Of a stretch of 7,833 nucleotides of DNA, positions 5,788 through 7,833 are shown in pieces. Numbering within the stretch: position 1 is the stretch's first letter; every line of letters starts with the position of its first letter. Position numbers and translations under genes: made by a program. Under the pieces are notes generated by a model. That model was not told where the DNA came from, made no database searches, and saw only the letters and a list, made by a program, of their open reading frames with translations. Source of the stretch: JBCDBY01 sp039182715 (GTDB lineage Bacteria > Planctomycetota > PLA2); assembly GCA_039182715.1 (NCBI GenBank), contig JBCDBY010000222.1:1-7833 (forward strand). Direction: 5' to 3'.

Positions 5788-7229
5788 GACTTCTGGTCGT
5801 TCTGCTTCTCGTGGCGCCCGCGTGGGCGCAGGACATTGCCGTTGTCACGCCGAAGGAGTTCGTGCCGGCGCTGGCCGACTGGAAGACGCATCGCACGAAC
5901 CAGGGACACGCGATCATCGTGCTGGCGCCGGAAACGAAGGAGATCCCCGCCTCGGTGAAGCACCTGCTCATCGTGGGCGACCAGAAGCAGGTACCGGCCG
6001 CGCATCTCCCCTCCACGATCATCAACAACTGGGAGAAGGACCCGCGCATCTTCTCGGACAACTTCCGCGCGGACCGCGACGGCGATCATCTGCCGGACAT
6101 GGCGGTCGGGCGCATCCCGGCCGATTCGCCCGACGAGGCGAAGGCGATGCTGGCCAAGGTGATCGCGTACGAGAACAACCGCGACTTCGGCACGTGGCGG
6201 CGGCGCATCAACGTCGTCGCCGGCGTGGGCGGTTTCGGCGAGCGCCAGGACGCAGCCATCGAGGCGGCGTCCACCAACATGCTGAAGAACTCGATCCCGG
6301 CCTCGTTCGACGTGCACGTCACCTACGCCACGCCCAACTCCCCGTTCTGTCCCCCGCCGGCGCGCGTGCGCGCGTTCGCCACGGAGCGCTTCGAGGAGGG
6401 CTGCCTCTTCTACACCTACATCGGCCACGGCTTCCGGCTCGGCTTCGATCGCATGGCGTGGAAGGGCTCGCGGTATCGGATCTTCGGCGAGGACGACGCG
6501 GCGGCGCTCGAGGTCCGCCGCGGCATGCCGATCGCGTTCCTGCTCTGCTGCTCCACCGGCCACTTCGACGGCGCCCCCGACTGCATCGCGGAGATTCTCG
6601 TAAAGCGCCCCAAGGGACCGGTCTCGGTCATCGCCTCCTCGCGCGTCTCCATGCCCTACGGCAACGCCGCGCTCGCCAAGGAGCTCATGGAGGCGATTTT
6701 CGTCAAGCGGACGAAGACGGTCGGCGAAGCGCTGCGCATCGCGAAACTGCGCTCGATGGACAACGTGAGGGGCGACGACCAGCGAAACATGATCGAGACG
6801 TTTGCGACGCTCCTTTACCAGGCCGACCCGAAGAAGCGCGAGACCGAGCGCATCGAGCACCTTTACCTCTACAACCTGCTGGGCGACCCCTCCATGCGCA
6901 TCCAGCTGCCGGAGGAGTTCCCGGTCAAGGCGCGCATCCACCAGGGCAAGCTGCAGGTGAAGCTGGGTGCGGAGCCGTTCGGCAAGGTGCGCATCGAGCT
7001 GGCGCGGCAGCGGTCGGGCGAGACCCCGATGCGCACCGACGACAGCGACGAGGCGTTCGAGAAGGCGTACGACGCGGCCAATCGATGGGTCGTCGCGTCG
7101 TGGGACTCGACCGGCGGCACCTTCGAGCTGCCCGAGGGCCTGCGAAGGAACCGCTTCTACGACGTGCGCGTCTGGGTCGAGAGCGAGGATCGCGCCGCGC
7201 TGGGCACGGCGCGCGTCAGGCTGCCGTGA
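5784..7229 (+). CDS. Secreted gingipain-like C25 family cysteine peptidase
   Basis: A 481-residue protein starting at ATG 5784, with GGAGA 7 bases upstream. A Sec signal peptide (MRLLVVLLLVAPAWA) is cut before Gln16. The caspase-like peptidase domain spans about 17-375. It has a DxDxD-type loop, DRDGDHLPD (97-105), followed by AVGRIPAD. The likely catalytic His215 lies in YIGHG and the likely catalytic Cys256 in CCSTGHFDG, which aligns with the gingipain Cys-x-x-Gly-x-Phe pattern. The domain ends with NLLGDPSM (364-371), a common end-marker of C25 domains. Residues about 378-481 form a beta-rich, Ig-like C-terminal domain. Expected role: extracytoplasmic or surface endopeptidase; specificity cannot be read from sequence. 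It is compact, with no long propeptide before the catalytic domain. Its 3' end overlaps the convergent gene at 7216 by 14 bp. Confidence 0.86.
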   Translation: MRLLVVLLLVAPAWAQDIAVVTPKEFVPALADWKTHRTNQGHAIIVLAPETKEIPASVKHLLIVGDQKQVPAAHLPSTIINNWEKDPRIFSDNFRADRDGDHLPDMAVGRIPADSPDEAKAMLAKVIAYENNRDFGTWRRRINVVAGVGGFGERQDAAIEAASTNMLKNSIPASFDVHVTYATPNSPFCPPPARVRAFATERFEEGCLFYTYIGHGFRLGFDRMAWKGSRYRIFGEDDAAALEVRRGMPIAFLLCCSTGHFDGAPDCIAEILVKRPKGPVSVIASSRVSMPYGNAALAKELMEAIFVKRTKTVGEALRIAKLRSMDNVRGDDQRNMIETFATLLYQADPKKRETERIEHLYLYNLLGDPSMRIQLPEEFPVKARIHQGKLQVKLGAEPFGKVRIELARQRSGETPMRTDDSDEAFEKAYDAANRWVVASWDSTGGTFELPEGLRRNRFYDVRVWVESEDRAALGTARVRLP

Positions 7230-7581
7230 TGAGCCGCACCTTGTTCGGACGGCGCCCGTCGATCTCGATGAGCCCGGCCGCGCCGAGGATGGCGATCACG
7301 TAGCTGCTGGCGCGCACGCGGTCGTTCTCCATGTTGAGCACCGCCTGGAACATCTCGTCCTTGACCGGCAGCCAGTCCTCGCCCGCGTCCTCGATGTACT
7401 TGATCGCGGAGTCGAAGGTGAAGAGCGAGATGCGGACGCGGCCGCCGCGCGCCGTCTTCACCGTGACCGACTCGGCGTCGACCTTGTCGATGGAGAACGG
7501 CTTGCCGCTGGCGGCGTCCGGCGTGCGCAGCTCGTCGCCCGGCTTGACCTTCTCCAGGACCGCGTCGTAGGGGCTCTGCAT
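7216..7581 (-). CDS. Small protein of unknown function with a possible winged-helix C-terminus
   Basis: A 121-residue soluble protein, ATG 7581 to TGA 7216-7218. Residues about 12-55 look like a small beta barrel (PGDELRTP, PFSIDKVDAESVTVKTARG, GRVRISLFTF). Residues about 56-121 are helical with a final hairpin (RVRASSYVIAILGAAGLIEID, then KVRLI) that resembles a winged-helix layout: a helix with RxRASSYVxAxL followed by a beta wing. No signal peptide, cysteine or metal motif is present. This suggests nucleic-acid binding but is a shape argument only. There is no Shine-Dalgarno site; a TAGGAT hexamer ends six bases before the ATG. The gene converges on and overlaps the peptidase gene by 14 bp. 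Confidence 0.7.
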   Translation of the reverse strand: MQSPYDAVLEKVKPGDELRTPDAASGKPFSIDKVDAESVTVKTARGGRVRISLFTFDSAIKYIEDAGEDWLPVKDEMFQAVLNMENDRVRASSYVIAILGAAGLIEIDGRRPNKVRLITAA

Positions 7582-7587
7582 CCCGGA

Positions 7588-7593
7588 ATCCTA
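7588..7593 (-). promoter_or_regulatory. Possible -10 element for a leaderless transcript of the small unknown gene
   Basis: The minus strand reads TAGGAT (7593-7588), then six bases, then the ATG at 7581. Usual -10 to start-site spacing would place transcription initiation at or next to the ATG. No good -35 hexamer was found. Confidence 0.35.
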
Positions 7594-7620
7594 GGCGCTG
7601 CGCCGAGCGAATTCCCTGTC

Positions 7621-7833
7621 GTGCCGCTCATCGGAAACAAGATCACCGAGGCCGAGGTCCGCCGCTGGCTGATCGCGGAGGGCTACGGCGCCAAGACCGC
7701 GGTGTTCGACGAGGTCGAGCTGCACGCCATCAAGCGCCCCGGTTGGGTGCAGGTCTACCGCTACGGCCTGACCGCGCTTACCCCCGACGAGCGCAAGGTC
7801 CCGCTCTTCGGGGCGGTCCGCGACGACGGGAGA
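7621..7833 (+). CDS. 5' part of an unknown gene, truncated by the window end
   Basis: The frame is open for 71 codons from GTG 7621 to the window edge. The visible start (VPLIGNKITEAEVRRWL, then EGYGAKTAVFDEVELHAIKRPGW and VQVYRY) has coding-like alternation of helix and strand and no signal peptide. The frame stays open further upstream, so the GTG is a choice: it lies 39 bp from the divergent gene start and avoids overlapping it. No Shine-Dalgarno site is evident. Function is not recognisable from this fragment. Confidence 0.6.
   Translation, partial: MPLIGNKITEAEVRRWLIAEGYGAKTAVFDEVELHAIKRPGWVQVYRYGLTALTPDERKVPLFGAVRDDGR

Noticed and set aside
5649..6941. 430-codon minus-strand open frame.
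   Set aside because: It is antisense to the peptidase, whose motifs and signal peptide clearly mark the coding strand; the composition is Arg/Val/His-rich noise.
1..7833. Search for tRNA-Sec, selA/selB/selD, other tRNAs, rRNA, CRISPR arrays, IS elements and a TPP riboswitch near thiD.
   Set aside because: None was seen. The 22-bp gap before thiD cannot hold a riboswitch, and no long direct or terminal inverted repeats were noticed by eye.

Overview
This is a gene-dense, high-G+C bacterial window, roughly two thirds G+C by eye. Signal peptides, a lipobox lipoprotein and a secreted gingipain-type peptidase suggest a Gram-negative bacterium. High-G+C environmental lineages such as Planctomycetota or the myxobacterial/deltaproteobacterial groups would fit, but nothing here fixes the phylum. 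Four complete genes (thiD, the two genes on the right arm that end at 5787 and 7229, and the small gene at 7216-7581) end in TGA, so TGA is a normal stop codon in this genome.

Left arm (1-2622, minus strand): the first 874 codons of a very large surface lipoprotein. It has a lipobox, a regulatory-like beta domain, two IPT/TIG-type Ig folds and what look like tandem 'AGxY' beta modules. It has its own sigma70-like promoter and a strong Shine-Dalgarno site, and runs off the window edge.

Centre (2725-5279, minus strand): a tight operon running thiD (thiamine pyrimidine kinase), a Rossmann/DUF2520 protein (coupled by an ATGA overlap), and a secreted thioredoxin-fold protein, closed by an intrinsic terminator. 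The last gene is the highlight. It is interrupted in frame by a TGA exactly at the first position of its thioredoxin active site (U-P-P-C). Immediately downstream is a hairpin with a bulged U and a GGUC apical loop, like the E. coli fdhF SECIS. I read it as a 300-residue selenoprotein. An ordinary gene caller would report only a 236-residue fragment lacking both the signal peptide and the redox centre.

Right arm (5302-7229, plus strand): a cytoplasmic protein of unknown function, overlapping by ATGA with an exported C25 (gingipain-like) cysteine peptidase that has a recognisable His/Cys dyad. The 22-bp gap between thiD and this pair holds a CTAGATTCTAG dyad that offers a -10 hexamer on each strand, placed for nearly leaderless transcripts in both directions. 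The window ends with a convergent small unknown protein (minus) and the start of another unknown gene (plus).

No selA, selB, selD, tRNA-Sec, rRNA, tRNA, CRISPR array or mobile element is visible. The only gene-free stretches are short (at most about 156 bp).
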